From a cyanobacterium PCC 7702 (lineage in GTDB: Bacteria > Cyanobacteriota > Cyanobacteriia > Cyanobacteriales > Nostocaceae), in assembly GCA_000332255.1 (NCBI GenBank), contig KB235926.1, positions 1,278,359-1,342,358 of the forward strand: a DNA stretch of 64,000 nt, read 5' to 3'. Below the pieces are notes generated by a model, which saw only the letters and a program-made list of their open reading frames with translations, searched no databases and was not told the DNA's origin. Shown one piece after another: positions 28,294 through 38,319 of this stretch. Position 1 is the stretch's first letter; every line of letters begins with the position of its first letter. The position numbers were made by a program, and so were the translations under genes.

Positions 28294-29079
28294 TTAGGGC
28301 CTTGTGTTAGCAGCAATTGTTACTTGTTTTTGTTTGCCAGGTTCTCCCAACTGCTTGGCTTTTTGATGATTGATGCTTACCAATACGCCTCCAGCATCAT
28401 TAGTTTTGACTGTAAGCATTTCTTGGGCTTTCCAAGTGCGACTAAATCCCTGGGGCAATTCGCCTTCATACTCGATTTTGCCATCAACTATAACCTGGAT
28501 CCAAGATTTCTTGGTTAAGGTGATACCAATTTGTACCTGTTGACCTTGGCTGGTAGTTGTGGTTTCGCTGACGGGTTGGAGATTTTTTTGGACGTGGGAA
28601 GTAGTTTGTGGTTGTTCCTGGGTCAGATCTGTACTTGCTGTTTTGAAGGTGTCGGTTTTTAACAACTCAGATAAACCAATAGCGGCACATAAAATCACAA
28701 ATATATAAATTAGGTAAAGATGAATAGGACGTAATTGACTGAGTAGTGTCGTTTTTGTAATCGGTTGAATAGTGATTTTATTTATACCGACAGGAAATTG
28801 ACTGGCAAATTCTATACCCTTGAGACCGAGGGCGTCGGCGTATTGACGAATTAATCCCTGAATGTAAACTGGTTCTGGCAGCTGTTGCATGTCACCTTCT
28901 TCTATAGCCTGTAACAGACGCCGGGGAACTTTAGTGAGGATGACCATTTCCTCTAGTGACAGGCCTTTTTCACGACGCAAGTTGCTTAAGTGCGTTCCTA
29001 TGGCCGCTAATGTTTCGGCTTGATGCTGCTCGAGCGAATATGTTGATTGATGCTTGTTCTCCTTTACCAACCACTTCAT
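28294..29079 (-). CDS. RodZ-like HTH membrane protein (DUF4115)
   Basis: The layout matches RodZ-type cell-shape factors. There is an N-terminal helix-turn-helix (LSNLRREKGLSLEEMVILTKVPRRLLQAIEEG), the linker motif PEPVYIQGLIRQYADALGL, a single membrane helix at about residues 120-142 (LYLIYIFVILCAAIGLSELL) and a C-terminal DUF4115 beta domain (SWIQVIVDGKIEYEGELPQG). RodZ links MreB to the wall machinery. In cyanobacteria the role is inferred from the family. The gene is upstream of no obvious operon partner, and the pseudouridine synthase gene precedes it on the same strand. Confidence 0.85.
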   Translation of the reverse strand: MKWLVKENKHQSTYSLEQHQAETLAAIGTHLSNLRREKGLSLEEMVILTKVPRRLLQAIEEGDMQQLPEPVYIQGLIRQYADALGLKGIEFASQFPVGINKITIQPITKTTLLSQLRPIHLYLIYIFVILCAAIGLSELLKTDTFKTASTDLTQEQPQTTSHVQKNLQPVSETTTTSQGQQVQIGITLTKKSWIQVIVDGKIEYEGELPQGFSRTWKAQEMLTVKTNDAGGVLVSINHQKAKQLGEPGKQKQVTIAANTRP

Positions 29080-29128
29080 CTACCTTCACGCTCCTTTAAC
29101 CTAGCTAAATCTTGAAATGGAAACTCGT

Positions 29129-29869
29129 TTAAATTTTTTGTAAAAATTGAATTTCGCTTGCTTTGAGATAGCGATATTTACCCTCTGACAAATACCCTTC
29201 TCTAGGTAGTTGTAATTGAATTGGTCCAATGGCGGTGCGGTGCAGTTTCAGAACTGGATTGCCCAAAATTTGGGCGACACGGCGAATTTGGCGGTTTCTT
29301 CCCTCCTGCAAAATGATTTCTAAACAGGTAGAGTCAGCAAATTTTTCTATGATTCGTACTTGTGCTGGCCGTGTTTTTCTTCCGTCCAGGATCACACCCT
29401 GACTCCACATTTGCACCACTGCTTCGGATGGATGTCCTTTTACCACTACGCGGTAAGTTTTGGGTATGCTGTGACGTGGATGGGTGAGTTTGAATGTCAG
29501 ATCTCCATCGTTTGTCAGGATGAGTGCTCCTGTGGAATCGGCGTCCAAGCGACCAACAGGGTGAATGCCTTGACGAAAACGCAAATGGCCTGGTAGCAGA
29601 TCTAAAACTGTCTTTCTACCCTGGGGATCGTAGCAAGTAGATACTACACCCGCTGGTTTGTGTAATAAAATATACACTAAATGCGGCCGCTGTGCTGGTG
29701 ATACTAGCTGGCCGTCAACTGTGACCGTATCTTTTTGGGGGTCGATTTTTTGTCCCAAGTGCGCAATGATTCCGTTCACCCGCACGCGCGATCGCTCAAT
29801 CATTGCTTCCGCTTGGCGACGGGAGGCAATACCCCATTGAGATAGAATTTTTTGTAACCTAGTCTCCAT
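29129..29869 (-). CDS. rRNA/tRNA pseudouridine synthase of the RsuA/RluB family
   Basis: The enzyme isomerises uridine in RNA. An S4 domain is at the N-terminus (QKILSQWGIASRRQAEAMIERSRVRVNG). The catalytic motif is PVGRLDADSTGALILTNDGDL, with the Asp of GRLD as nucleophile. The C-terminal EGRNRQIRRVAQILG is the second conserved family block. The 246 aa length fits RluB/RsuA/RluE; the exact target nucleotide is not decidable. It starts at the ATG and is followed by the RodZ-like gene on the same strand after 49 bp. Confidence 0.93.
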   Translation of the reverse strand: METRLQKILSQWGIASRRQAEAMIERSRVRVNGIIAHLGQKIDPQKDTVTVDGQLVSPAQRPHLVYILLHKPAGVVSTCYDPQGRKTVLDLLPGHLRFRQGIHPVGRLDADSTGALILTNDGDLTFKLTHPRHSIPKTYRVVVKGHPSEAVVQMWSQGVILDGRKTRPAQVRIIEKFADSTCLEIILQEGRNRQIRRVAQILGNPVLKLHRTAIGPIQLQLPREGYLSEGKYRYLKASEIQFLQKI

Positions 29870-30015
29870 GTGGAAATTGCTGATTTCAAAATTGATGCTC
29901 AGACAGTTAAATCTTAATCTTTACAGTTGGTGGGTGATTGTACGGATGATACATTTAATTTTTGTTTAATTTCTTGTAGATTTGTAATAAACATAGATCA
30001 TAGCGAGTAACCTGG

Positions 30016-30732
30016 ATGTCAGACAACAAATTAGAAACGCCAAATGCCGATAAAAAACTTCGGATTTTGACAAATGTACTGAAAACAGCACTACAGGTGT
30101 GGTTGAGATCGCAAGTCAGCCAAATTTCTCAGTTGAAAGTGGAGATGAAAGCAAGCGATCGCCAAATCCTTTCGGGTTATATTCCCTGGGTAGCTATTTA
30201 TGCTAGTCATGCGGTTTACAAAAACTTTCATTTGAGACAAATTCAGCTCGAAGCTGAAAATATCCGCATAAATATCGCCTCCATACTTAAGGGTCAACCG
30301 CTACAACTGTTAGAAACAGTACCGGTAACTGGGAAAATTACCGTAGAGCAGGACGATCTCAATGCTTCTTTGTCATCTGCTTTATTAACATCGGCTTTAA
30401 ACGAGCTTCTGGATACACTTTTACCAGAACAGCGCTCTTCATCCCAATCCATTGTCTGGCAAAAAATTCTGCTTGGTGACGGTCAATTTACCCTTTATTT
30501 TTCTCCTTCTTGGCCAATTGATTCCCCATGGATAAAAATTTGTGTAGGCTTAAAATTACTCAACAATAATGAGTTACAAATAACGCTACTCAATAACGAT
30601 GAGAATCGACCAGTTGCACAAGAGAGTGAAAACAGGCACACTCTTAGCTTGGGATCGGAAGTTGATATTAAACAACTACAATTAGTTCCAGGAAAAGTTA
30701 TCTGTCGCGGCCGTATAAATGTTAATCCTTAG
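30016..30732 (+). CDS. DUF2993 (LmeA-like) lipid-binding-type protein
   Basis: The 238-residue protein belongs to DUF2993, whose studied bacterial members (LmeA-like) bind phospholipids. Visible are VEMKASDRQILSGYIPWVAI, the strand-rich FHLRQIQLEAENIRINI and VTGKITVEQDDLNASL. No membrane segment or signal peptide is visible, which is common for the cyanobacterial branch. It stands alone between the divergent pseudouridine synthase and the convergent cdsA. Confidence 0.85.
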   Translation: MSDNKLETPNADKKLRILTNVLKTALQVWLRSQVSQISQLKVEMKASDRQILSGYIPWVAIYASHAVYKNFHLRQIQLEAENIRINIASILKGQPLQLLETVPVTGKITVEQDDLNASLSSALLTSALNELLDTLLPEQRSSSQSIVWQKILLGDGQFTLYFSPSWPIDSPWIKICVGLKLLNNNELQITLLNNDENRPVAQESENRHTLSLGSEVDIKQLQLVPGKVICRGRINVNP

Positions 30733-30840
30733 AAACAAAAATTAAACATAAAAATATACAGGTTTTTTTAAAATTTTTTGAGGTTGTATAGAAAACAATG
30801 GCGATCTAGCAGGAGATTTAAACGTATAAGAAATTGTTTG

Positions 30841-31725
30841 TTAACTTAGTAGTGGTAGCAGGAGAGTAACGAAATAGTACACTAAAGGAGCAGTAAAAAT
30901 ATAACTATCAGTGCGGTCTAAAATACCACCGTGGCCGGGAATTAATTGTCCTGAATCTTTGACTCCTGCATCTCGCTTCAGCATGGATTCGGTCAGATCG
31001 CCTAAAAGGCTAGCAATGCCAATTAGTAAACCTAAAGTCAAACCGGTGATGGGATATTTGGGCCAGTGAAAGTAGTACGCTCCGGCCAAAGCAATAATGA
31101 TACTGGCAATGACACCAAAAACGGCGCCTTCAACGGTTTTTTTGGGACTGATATCTGATAAGGGAGTTTTGCCAAAGAATTTGCCAACGACATAAGCACC
31201 GATATCAGCTCCCCATATACAAGTAAAAGTCAGCAATGTAGCTGTCAAGCCATCCGGGAAAGAAGTTGTGTGTTTGTGTTCGAGAAAATTTGTCCAAGTG
31301 GCAGGCCAATAACCACCTAAAGGCAGGTTGCTCAAGGCAGTATTATTTATTGCCCGTAACCGTACCCAGTAACTTGGTAAATAGCCAGTATAAAACAGGC
31401 CTAAAATCGAAGCGGAAATATCGGCGATCGTTGCCATTTTAGGTTGAAACAGCAGATAAAAGCAAATGAATGTACCTGCTACAGGCATAACAGCATCTGC
31501 TAAATTGCCGTCTAGCGTACAGATTGCCAACAGAATTTGACTAACGACGATGGTAGTTTTGGCAGCAGGAGCTATACCTTTGGCTCTGACCAAATTAAAG
31601 TATTCGTTTTGACCTAAAAAAATAATGACGGCAAATACGACGGTAAAATACCATCCACCTAAAACTGTTGCCAAAAGTGCAACGGTGATAGCAATAATTC
31701 CGCTGACAATTCGAGACCAAGGCAT
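30841..31725 (-). CDS. cdsA: Phosphatidate cytidylyltransferase
   Basis: CdsA makes CDP-diacylglycerol from phosphatidate and CTP, the precursor of phosphatidylglycerol. The 294-residue protein has about seven or eight hydrophobic segments. The family signature is complete: SMLKRDAGVKDSGQLIPGH followed by GGILDRTDS. It starts at the ATG. It is convergent with the DUF2993 gene and lies upstream of no co-oriented partner within 90 bp except cbiT. Confidence 0.95.
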   Translation of the reverse strand: MPWSRIVSGIIAITVALLATVLGGWYFTVVFAVIIFLGQNEYFNLVRAKGIAPAAKTTIVVSQILLAICTLDGNLADAVMPVAGTFICFYLLFQPKMATIADISASILGLFYTGYLPSYWVRLRAINNTALSNLPLGGYWPATWTNFLEHKHTTSFPDGLTATLLTFTCIWGADIGAYVVGKFFGKTPLSDISPKKTVEGAVFGVIASIIIALAGAYYFHWPKYPITGLTLGLLIGIASLLGDLTESMLKRDAGVKDSGQLIPGHGGILDRTDSYIFTAPLVYYFVTLLLPLLS

Positions 31726-31818
31726 ATAACTGAGTATTGGGGACGAGGGAATGAAGGACTCAGGGTCGTCTTGACAATGGCAAAAAGACCGCTAGTCCTA
31801 ATAGGATTGTGTTGAGTT

Positions 31819-32421
31819 TCAGTCTAGTTTTTCGCCACTAACGATAAAAATTGGATCTACAGCGACGAAGGTTTGAGAAAAACCCCGTGTTTCCAAGCGG
31901 TTGACTGCAGATTGCACTACTTCTATGTTTCTGGCTTGCAACTGCGCAAAACTTTGAGAAATAGAATATAGACTTTCTAGATTAGCAGCTGTGGCGACAA
32001 CTCTACCCGATGAGGGCAAATAATGCCAAACTGTTTGCAAAATCTCTGGAATTGGGCGTCCACCTTCAAAACAGACACGTTGGGGCGTTTCTTTGAGATC
32101 GTGCAAGCAGTCAGGAGCACTACCTTCGATAACTTCTACGTTTTTGACTTCAAAGCGATCGCAATTGCGACGGATTAAGTTAGCGACTTCTTCATCTCTT
32201 TCCACGGCTATAATTCGCCCTTGGGGACAAAGCAGGCCAACTTCTACAGGAATAGTACCCGTACCTGCGCCAATGTCCCACAGCACTGTGTTGGGTAGAA
32301 GGCGTAATTGAGCGATCAGTAGCAGTCGAATTTCTCTTTGACTGAGGGGAATTCCTGGTAGGTGCTCGAATAAATCATCGGGAATCCCGGGACTGATGTA
32401 GGGCCAGAGTGGAGAAGGCAT
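31819..32421 (-). CDS. cbiT: Precorrin-6Y/cobalt-precorrin-7 C15-methyltransferase (decarboxylating), CbiT subunit
   Basis: This SAM-dependent enzyme methylates C15 and decarboxylates the acetate side chain in cobalamin ring synthesis. The SAM-binding motif is LWDIGAGTGTIPVEVGLLCP. VIEGSAPDCL, CFEGGRPIPEIL and ATAANLESL follow, as in CbiT. The start is the ATG at 32421 (200 aa); the open frame upstream to 32478 would overlap the divergent kinase promoter. No other cobalamin genes are in the window. Confidence 0.92.
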   Translation of the reverse strand: MPSPLWPYISPGIPDDLFEHLPGIPLSQREIRLLLIAQLRLLPNTVLWDIGAGTGTIPVEVGLLCPQGRIIAVERDEEVANLIRRNCDRFEVKNVEVIEGSAPDCLHDLKETPQRVCFEGGRPIPEILQTVWHYLPSSGRVVATAANLESLYSISQSFAQLQARNIEVVQSAVNRLETRGFSQTFVAVDPIFIVSGEKLD

Positions 32422-32483
32422 ATAGGTGTATACAGTTATAGTAAAGAAAGGATGGCTTGAAAGTAGCTTTATATTCAATTACT

Positions 32484-33860
32484 ATGACTAGTCACATCTT
32501 AGGCGATTGCTTTGCTTCACGCTACGAAGTACGGCAGCAGTTGGGTAAAAAAGCTGGAAGACGAACGCTGCTTGCTTGCGATCGCCTCACGGGTGAATTG
32601 GTTGTAGTCAAGTTACTATCTTTCAACAGTGACTTTGAATGGGACGATCTGAAGTTGTTTGAGCGGGAAGCCGAGACTTTAAAATCTTTGTCCCATCCCT
32701 CGATTCCACGCTACTTAGATTATTTTCAGGTCAATAGTCCAAATTTTAAAGGTTTTGCTTTGGTGCAGACTTATATTCGAGCTTTATCTCTAGAACAGTG
32801 TTTGCAAGCTGGACGTACTTTTACGGAAGCACAAGTCAAACAAATCGCCAAAGCTGTTTTAGAAATTCTCATTTACCTGCACAAGCAAAATCCTCCTGTG
32901 ATTCACCGTGATATTAAGCCTAGCAATATTTTGTGGAGCGATCGCTTTAATTGTAGTGCGGGAGAAGTTTATTTGGTAGATTTTGGCTCAGTACAGACTG
33001 TGGCTGCACAGGAAGGCAAAACAGTGACGGTGGTAGGAACTTACGGATATATGCCACCTGAACAATTTGGGGGGCGTGCGGTACCTGCTTCTGATTTATA
33101 CAGTTTGGGCGCAACTTTAATTTACTTGGTCACGGGAACCCATCCGGCAGATTTACCCCAAAAGGATTTTCGCATTCAATTCGAGCAAGCGGCAAATCTC
33201 AGTTTTGCCTTTAGTCACTGGCTAAAGTGGATGACCGAACCTAACCTTGAGCGGCGTTTACCTTCTGCTGTTAAGGCTCTAGAAGCTTTAGAGAAACCGC
33301 AAGCAAAGTATTTCCCAGCTTTGAGTGTTACCAAACCACTTGGTAGCAAAATCATGTTGACTAAAACTGCGGATACCTTAGAAATTTTGATTCCACCCTC
33401 AGGAATTAAAGGTTCAACGGTGTTCATGGTTTTGTTTGCGATCGCCTGGAATTCATTTATTTTGTTTTGGACAATTAATGCTTTGGCTGCTCCCTTTCCT
33501 GCTAATATTCCTTTTGTTTTGTTCTCTTTACCTTTTTGGGGTGCTGGTTTGCAAATGGTGTATTTGATTGTTTCTTCCGTATGCAAACGTACGCGATTGC
33601 ACCTCGATCGCTTTTCAGTCACCTTTAGTTCTGAAATTTTGGGTTGGAAATGGCGGCGGTTTCCGCAAATACCAACTTCGGAAATTACCAAGCTGGTCTA
33701 CACACCAAGAACTTTTCCCGCCCAGCTGAGCTTGTGGGCGGGAGTAAATGAGTATCAAATTGCCGGTAGAGGTGCTCCTTTTGTGGAATCTGAATTGGAA
33801 ATCGAATGGCTGGCTAATCAATTAAGTCATTGGTTGAATTTACCAATTCAAGAACAATAG
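32484..33860 (+). CDS. Eukaryotic-type Ser/Thr protein kinase with C-terminal membrane helices
   Basis: The N-terminal kinase domain has a poorly conserved glycine loop (QQLGKKAGRRTLLA) but an intact Lys (VVVKLLSF), catalytic loop VIHRDIKPSNIL, metal-binding LVDFGS and activation segment GTYGYMPPEQFGG. The C-terminal part (residues about 295-355) has two strongly hydrophobic segments (FMVLFAIAWNSFILFWTI and PFVLFSLPFWGAGLQMVYLI), followed by a small soluble domain. It is therefore probably membrane-anchored with the kinase in the cytoplasm. The start is ATG 32484 (458 aa), not the TTG at 32457. It is divergent from cbiT, with 62 bp between the starts. Substrate unknown. Confidence 0.9.
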   Translation: MTSHILGDCFASRYEVRQQLGKKAGRRTLLACDRLTGELVVVKLLSFNSDFEWDDLKLFEREAETLKSLSHPSIPRYLDYFQVNSPNFKGFALVQTYIRALSLEQCLQAGRTFTEAQVKQIAKAVLEILIYLHKQNPPVIHRDIKPSNILWSDRFNCSAGEVYLVDFGSVQTVAAQEGKTVTVVGTYGYMPPEQFGGRAVPASDLYSLGATLIYLVTGTHPADLPQKDFRIQFEQAANLSFAFSHWLKWMTEPNLERRLPSAVKALEALEKPQAKYFPALSVTKPLGSKIMLTKTADTLEILIPPSGIKGSTVFMVLFAIAWNSFILFWTINALAAPFPANIPFVLFSLPFWGAGLQMVYLIVSSVCKRTRLHLDRFSVTFSSEILGWKWRRFPQIPTSEITKLVYTPRTFPAQLSLWAGVNEYQIAGRGAPFVESELEIEWLANQLSHWLNLPIQEQ

Positions 33861-33930
33861 TGCTTGCAAAGACTGGCAGAGAGTAAGGATCTACGGTCAA
33901 GGTAGGAGGTTTGCTGCTTGGCTGATTGTT

Positions 33931-34128
33931 TCAACAGGCTAAATTTTCTAAAGTTTCCCGCAAATACCGCTGGACTTGTTGTTCCAGGCTAAGCTTTTGA
34001 AATTGAATGTCGCGTTCTAGCAACCAGCGCTGGAAACCAGAACTGGCGGCGATGGCGCATTTGAGGCTATTCCAAATTTTGGCACGCTCGGAAAAAGGGC
34101 GATCGCTAGAAGTTTGAGTTCGAGCCAT
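33931..34128 (-). CDS. Small conserved-looking hypothetical protein
   Basis: The 65-residue protein is not recognised. It is a helical, charged sequence (RAKIWNSLKCAIAASSGF, FQKLSLEQQVQRYLRETLENL) with an ATG start. I believe similar short proteins occur next to infB in other cyanobacteria, but that is recollection. It lies downstream of infB on the same strand and converges with the kinase gene. A frame in another register (34017-34361) is less gene-like. No function is proposed. Confidence 0.6.
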   Translation of the reverse strand: MARTQTSSDRPFSERAKIWNSLKCAIAASSGFQRWLLERDIQFQKLSLEQQVQRYLRETLENLAC

Positions 34129-34358
34129 AGTTCTTTAGTATAGTTGGTGGAGCTTTTGTGTGGACTTACCCTCATAGAGTGGGGATAAGTATTTGGAGCG
34201 GGTGTGCGCTCTTGGAGGTAAAAAGAACTAAGGCAAGATTTGACAACCCGCACCTTTTGATTTGTAAAATTTTGTGAGTTTGTTTCCAATGTACTACTTT
34301 CTGGCAGAAGATTTTGTTTCCTTTGCAACCAAAAAGCGCGGTATGTTTCTCCCGAGAG

Positions 34359-34402
34359 CACAAAGGCGGGGGATTGGATTGCTTGTTTTTCCGCTCTTTG
34401 TG
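34359..34402 (-). terminator. Stem-loop after infB, possible terminator
   Basis: CACAAAG-GCGG (34359-34369) and CCGC-T-CTTTGTG (34391-34402) pair over 11 bp with one bulged base. It lies 8-50 bp beyond the infB stop on its strand. There is no strong U-tract, so terminator function is only likely. Confidence 0.45.
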
Positions 34403-34410
34403 GCCCCGTA

Positions 34411-37400
34411 CTATTTACTTGTTTTAGCAGCCGAGAGGGTGCGCCGCTTGGTCACCATCTGATAAGCTTCGATAATGTCGCCTTCTGACCAGTCGCTGTA
34501 TTTATCTACACCTACGCCGCATTCATAACCGGCATTAACTTCCCGTACGTCCTCCTTCATCCGCTTGAGTGAATCCAGGATGCCTTCGTAGATAACTTTA
34601 CCACCGCGACGGACTCGCAGTTTGCAGTTACGAACCAACTTACCTGATTGTACGTAGCAGCCCGCAACAGAGCCGCGACCGACAGGGAATACAGCACGCA
34701 CTTCTGCTTGTCCCAGAGGTTCTTCGACCAATTCTGGTTCCAGAAGACCTTCTAAGGCGCCTTGGATATCTTCTAGAAGTTTGTAAATGATGTTGTATTC
34801 ACGCACGTCGACTCCAGCTTCGTCAGCGGCTTGTCTGGCTCCACTAGCATAAGTGGTGTTGAAGCCAATAATCACTGCTCCACTGGCAGCAGCCAGGTCT
34901 ATATCTGTTTGGGTAATTTCTCCTGCTGCGGCTAGCAGCAAGCGGATTTGCACTTCGTTTTGGGGAATTTGCTTGAGGGCTCCGACAATGGCTTCCACTG
35001 AACCTTGGACATCTGCCTTCAAAATTAAGTTGAGTTCTTTGAGTTCTCCTTCTTGAGCCTGAGCTGAGATGGCGGCCAGGGTTACCCGTCCTTGCATGAG
35101 ACGAGACTGGCGTTGTTTCTCGGCACGTTCGTTAGCTAGTGCTCGTGCTTCTTTTTCATTTTGGAAGACTTCAAATTCATCTCCAGCTGCTGGTACGTCA
35201 TTTAGACCCAGGACTTCGACTGCAAAGGAGGGAGAGGCTGCTTCTACTCTGGCTCCTCTGTCGTCCACCATGGCTCGGACTCTGCCAAATACTGAGCCAG
35301 CTACCAGGATATCGCCGACACGCAGGGTACCGTTTTGTACTAGCAAGGTAGCAACCGGGCCCTTTGCTTTATCAAGGTGAGCTTCTATCACTGTTCCCTT
35401 GGCTGGACGATCTGGGTTGGCATACAGTTCTTCTACTTCTGCTACCAACAAAATCATTTCTAGCAGGGTATCCAGATTTTCACCTTTGATGGCGCTTACA
35501 GGAACCATAATTGTATCGCCACCCCATTCTTCTGGGGTCAGACCGTACTGGGTCAACTCTTGCTTGACTCGTTCTGGTTGGGCGCCTTCTTTATCGATTT
35601 TGTTGATGGCGACAACAATTGGTACTCCGGCGGCTTTAGCATGGCTGATAGCTTCTACTGTTTGAGGGCGCACGCCATCATCGGCGGCTACGACTAAAAC
35701 AGCAATATCCGTTACTCGTGCTCCCCGTGCCCGCATGGCAGTGAATGCTTCGTGACCGGGCGTGTCTAAAAATACCACTTGCTGGACTTTGCCGTCGTGC
35801 TCCACGTCTACGTGGTAAGCACCAATGTGTTGAGTTATACCTCCTGCTTCTCCAGCTGCCACTTTGGTGTTGCGGATCGAGTCGAGCAAGGTTGTTTTGC
35901 CGTGGTCTACGTGACCCATAATCGTTACTACTGGCGGGCGTCGCTGTAGGTTTTCCAGATCTGCCACATCTAGCATTTCTGTGACTTTGCGAGCTTCTGC
36001 TTCTGGCTGTTGGGTTTCTATTTCTACTCCTAGTTCTTTTGCCACAAAGCTGATGGTGGGTAGATCTAGGGTTTGAGTGATACTCACTGCCATGCCTTTG
36101 AGGAAGAGAATTTTCACAATTTCTGTGTCAGCAATTGCCAAGGCATCAGCTAACTCTTGCACGGTCATAGTACCCGTGACAATAAGCTTTTCCGGACGCT
36201 CGCGCTTTTGTTCTTGGGGACGACGTTGTTGTTCGCGAGTTGTTGCGGTTGATTTTTTGGGTTTAGCTGCTGGGGTGGAGGTAACAGGTTGTGGTGGTTT
36301 CGCGGTCTTGGGTTTAGGCGGACGGACAATGGCGTTGCTAACTTGAACTACAGATTCTGGTATGTCCAGTTCATCATCAAGGAAATCTTCATCCTCAAAG
36401 TCATCGATAATAGGTTTGAGGCGTTTGCCTTTACCGCCACCCTTGCCACTTTTTCCTGACTCTTTGACTTCGTCAAGTTCTTCTTCTTCCCACTTTTTAG
36501 CGGCTTTAGTTTGCCGGGGCAGAACCGGACGCCTGAGTTCGATCGCTTCGGCTAATTCTAGTTCCTCTTGCTCTTCTGGCTCTTCTGTTATCTGTGGTTT
36601 GAGCGGACTTGCTGGTGTCGGTTTCGATGCTGTCGGTACCGTTGGTGGTGGAACGGGACGTGCTGGTGCTTTACTTTTTTGACCTTCTGCTTGCAAAGAA
36701 GCGGGTTTGTGTCCTTTGTGCTCGGACTTGGGTGGAGCTAAAGGAGAAGTCGGACGTGTTGGTTTGGACGGCTGTTGGGTTTTTCCAGCTTCGGCGTTGC
36801 TTGGTGTTTGAGCTTTTCCCTTGCCTTTTGCTTGTTCGCGATCGCGCTTGAGGATCGGTTTTTCTGGTGGAGTTGGTTGTTGGCTAGCTGGTTCGGGTTT
36901 CTCCGCCGTAGGTCTGGCGGGTGGAGTTGCCAGTTGTGGTTTTTGGGGTTTTTCCAATTTTGGTTTTTGAGGTGCAGGACTGCTGCTGGTCGCTGCTTCT
37001 GGTTTTTCCGCTGCCATTTTTTCCACTGGCTGGGTTGGGTTGGGCGTTTGTTTTGCGTCTTCTAAAGAAGATGTCGCGGCTTTGTTTGGTTGTGCAGTCT
37101 CAGACTGATTCCGGGGTACAGGTCGAATTGGTGCCGTCGGCTTCATGGGTGAGACAGAATTCGAAGAAGCGAAGGGTCTGGAAGGTGGAGGATTAAGCTC
37201 AGAAGAACTTGATTGACTATCGGTAGCAGCCGACGCTTCCGTGACGTTGGCGGCAGTATTTTTCGGTGGTATTGGTTTGCGAATTTCTAGCAATTCTTGT
37301 TTCTGGGATGCAGCAGGACGATGGCGCGAATTTGTTTGTAGTGTATTTTGTTTTTGACTGGTTGCACCGTGATGATCTTTTTTCGGCATCACCTGTGTTG

Positions 37401-37569
37401 CTGCCAGTTTTTCTGCCTGGGAACGTATTCGTTCCGCTTCCGATTCTGTAATTGTGCTGCTATGGCTTTTGACCGCAATATTGAGCTGGTCGCAAATTGC
37501 TAATAGCTCTTTGTTATCCAAATTCAATTCCTTTGATAATTCGTAAATTCTAACTTTACCGTTGTTCAT
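34411..37569 (-). CDS. infB: Translation initiation factor IF-2
   Basis: IF-2 is the GTPase that places initiator tRNA on the ribosome. The 1052-residue protein starts with an IF2_N segment ([24 protein letters not shown]). A long low-complexity Pro/Lys/Ala/Gln linker follows (about residues 65-440), as in cyanobacterial and plastid IF-2. A second IF2_N-like unit ([21 protein letters not shown]) precedes the GTPase. The G-domain has [15 protein letters not shown], the switch-[18 protein letters not shown] and [11 protein letters not shown]. Domains II-IV complete the protein. It starts at the ATG and is the last gene of rimP-nusA-ylxR-infB. Confidence 0.98.
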   Translation of the reverse strand: MNNGKVRIYELSKELNLDNKELLAICDQLNIAVKSHSSTITESEAERIRSQAEKLAATQVMPKKDHHGATSQKQNTLQTNSRHRPAASQKQELLEIRKPIPPKNTAANVTEASAATDSQSSSSELNPPPSRPFASSNSVSPMKPTAPIRPVPRNQSETAQPNKAATSSLEDAKQTPNPTQPVEKMAAEKPEAATSSSPAPQKPKLEKPQKPQLATPPARPTAEKPEPASQQPTPPEKPILKRDREQAKGKGKAQTPSNAEAGKTQQPSKPTRPTSPLAPPKSEHKGHKPASLQAEGQKSKAPARPVPPPTVPTASKPTPASPLKPQITEEPEEQEELELAEAIELRRPVLPRQTKAAKKWEEEELDEVKESGKSGKGGGKGKRLKPIIDDFEDEDFLDDELDIPESVVQVSNAIVRPPKPKTAKPPQPVTSTPAAKPKKSTATTREQQRRPQEQKRERPEKLIVTGTMTVQELADALAIADTEIVKILFLKGMAVSITQTLDLPTISFVAKELGVEIETQQPEAEARKVTEMLDVADLENLQRRPPVVTIMGHVDHGKTTLLDSIRNTKVAAGEAGGITQHIGAYHVDVEHDGKVQQVVFLDTPGHEAFTAMRARGARVTDIAVLVVAADDGVRPQTVEAISHAKAAGVPIVVAINKIDKEGAQPERVKQELTQYGLTPEEWGGDTIMVPVSAIKGENLDTLLEMILLVAEVEELYANPDRPAKGTVIEAHLDKAKGPVATLLVQNGTLRVGDILVAGSVFGRVRAMVDDRGARVEAASPSFAVEVLGLNDVPAAGDEFEVFQNEKEARALANERAEKQRQSRLMQGRVTLAAISAQAQEGELKELNLILKADVQGSVEAIVGALKQIPQNEVQIRLLLAAAGEITQTDIDLAAASGAVIIGFNTTYASGARQAADEAGVDVREYNIIYKLLEDIQGALEGLLEPELVEEPLGQAEVRAVFPVGRGSVAGCYVQSGKLVRNCKLRVRRGGKVIYEGILDSLKRMKEDVREVNAGYECGVGVDKYSDWSEGDIIEAYQMVTKRRTLSAAKTSK

Positions 37570-37985
37570 CCACTCTTCCCCTATAATTTACAGTTTTAAC
37601 GGATGGGTGCCAGCAGGTGCGACATCTCCATCCTTATGATTACTGTGTTTGGGTTGCCGTTTTTTTGCCGGTGCCTCCAATCAGGAAAGAGAGATGTTTC
37701 GGTTTAATGCTGGCATCGCCACCAAGGTTTTTGGTTGACGCCTGACTGCGCGTGGGCGCTACCAGATTGCAATTTTTGGGATTTTTGTTTTGCTGATTCT
37801 GACTCTTCCACAACACATTGAGCGTAAATCTTGTTTTGAGTGTTGCTTCGCTTCTTATGGTATATAAGAGCGATTTGCCAGACACCCTTTTACTATTTTG
37901 GCACTATTTCCTAGCATAATACACATGTGACCGATGGTGCTTGCCAAACAGCTAGCTATCGACACGGTGCAAAAGCTGTGTGAAG
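37570..37985. other. Spacer between ylxR and infB
   Basis: This 416 bp gap within the cluster holds an 81-codon minus-strand frame (37640-37885) with low-complexity composition and no family resemblance. I leave it as non-coding. A short inverted repeat GGATGG...CCATCC lies at 37600-37633. An infB promoter could be here, but none is convincing. Confidence 0.5.
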
Positions 37986-38258
37986 TTAATTTGTTTTTTG
38001 GATCTCGTTTGACGAGGCTAAACGCTGCCATAATGTTTGATACAGTGCCTCTGGTACGGAAGCACGCAGCGCTCGTCCGAGTCTATTTTTTTTCTGAGCT
38101 GTACTCAGGCAGTTTGGATTCGGGCAAATATAGGCTGAACGCCCCATACCCTCATCTAATTGTACCTGCCCAGAGGGAAACAGGCGGACAATCCGCCAAA
38201 ACTGTTTTTTCGGACCTACCTGACGACAACTCAGACAACGCCGATAGTTAGGTTCCAT
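37986..38258 (-). CDS. ylxR: YlxR family (DUF448) protein
   Basis: YlxR is a small RNA-binding-like protein found between nusA and infB in most bacteria. The 90-residue protein has YRRCLSCRQVGPKKQFWRIV, the GRSAYICPNPNCL motif (usual GRGAYIC) and a helical end (GRALRASVPEALYQTLWQRL). It starts at the ATG, 61 bp after nusA. Its placement and motifs make the call firm. In other bacteria YlxR homologues have been linked to RNase P; function here is inferred. Confidence 0.93.
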   Translation of the reverse strand: MEPNYRRCLSCRQVGPKKQFWRIVRLFPSGQVQLDEGMGRSAYICPNPNCLSTAQKKNRLGRALRASVPEALYQTLWQRLASSNEIQKTN

Positions 38259-38319
38259 AAGCTGAGATGTTTGTTAGCAGAGCTTTGGAGCTATTAAAAA
38301 TTCTGTATACTTTTTGGAA

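Noticed and set aside
34017-34361. 114-codon minus-strand frame downstream of infB
   Set aside because: Overlaps the more gene-like 65-residue frame in another register and contains the infB 3' hairpin region; composition is not protein-like.
37640-37885. 81-codon frame between ylxR and infB
   Set aside because: Low-complexity and unrecognised; no ribosome binding site. Kept as part of the spacer.
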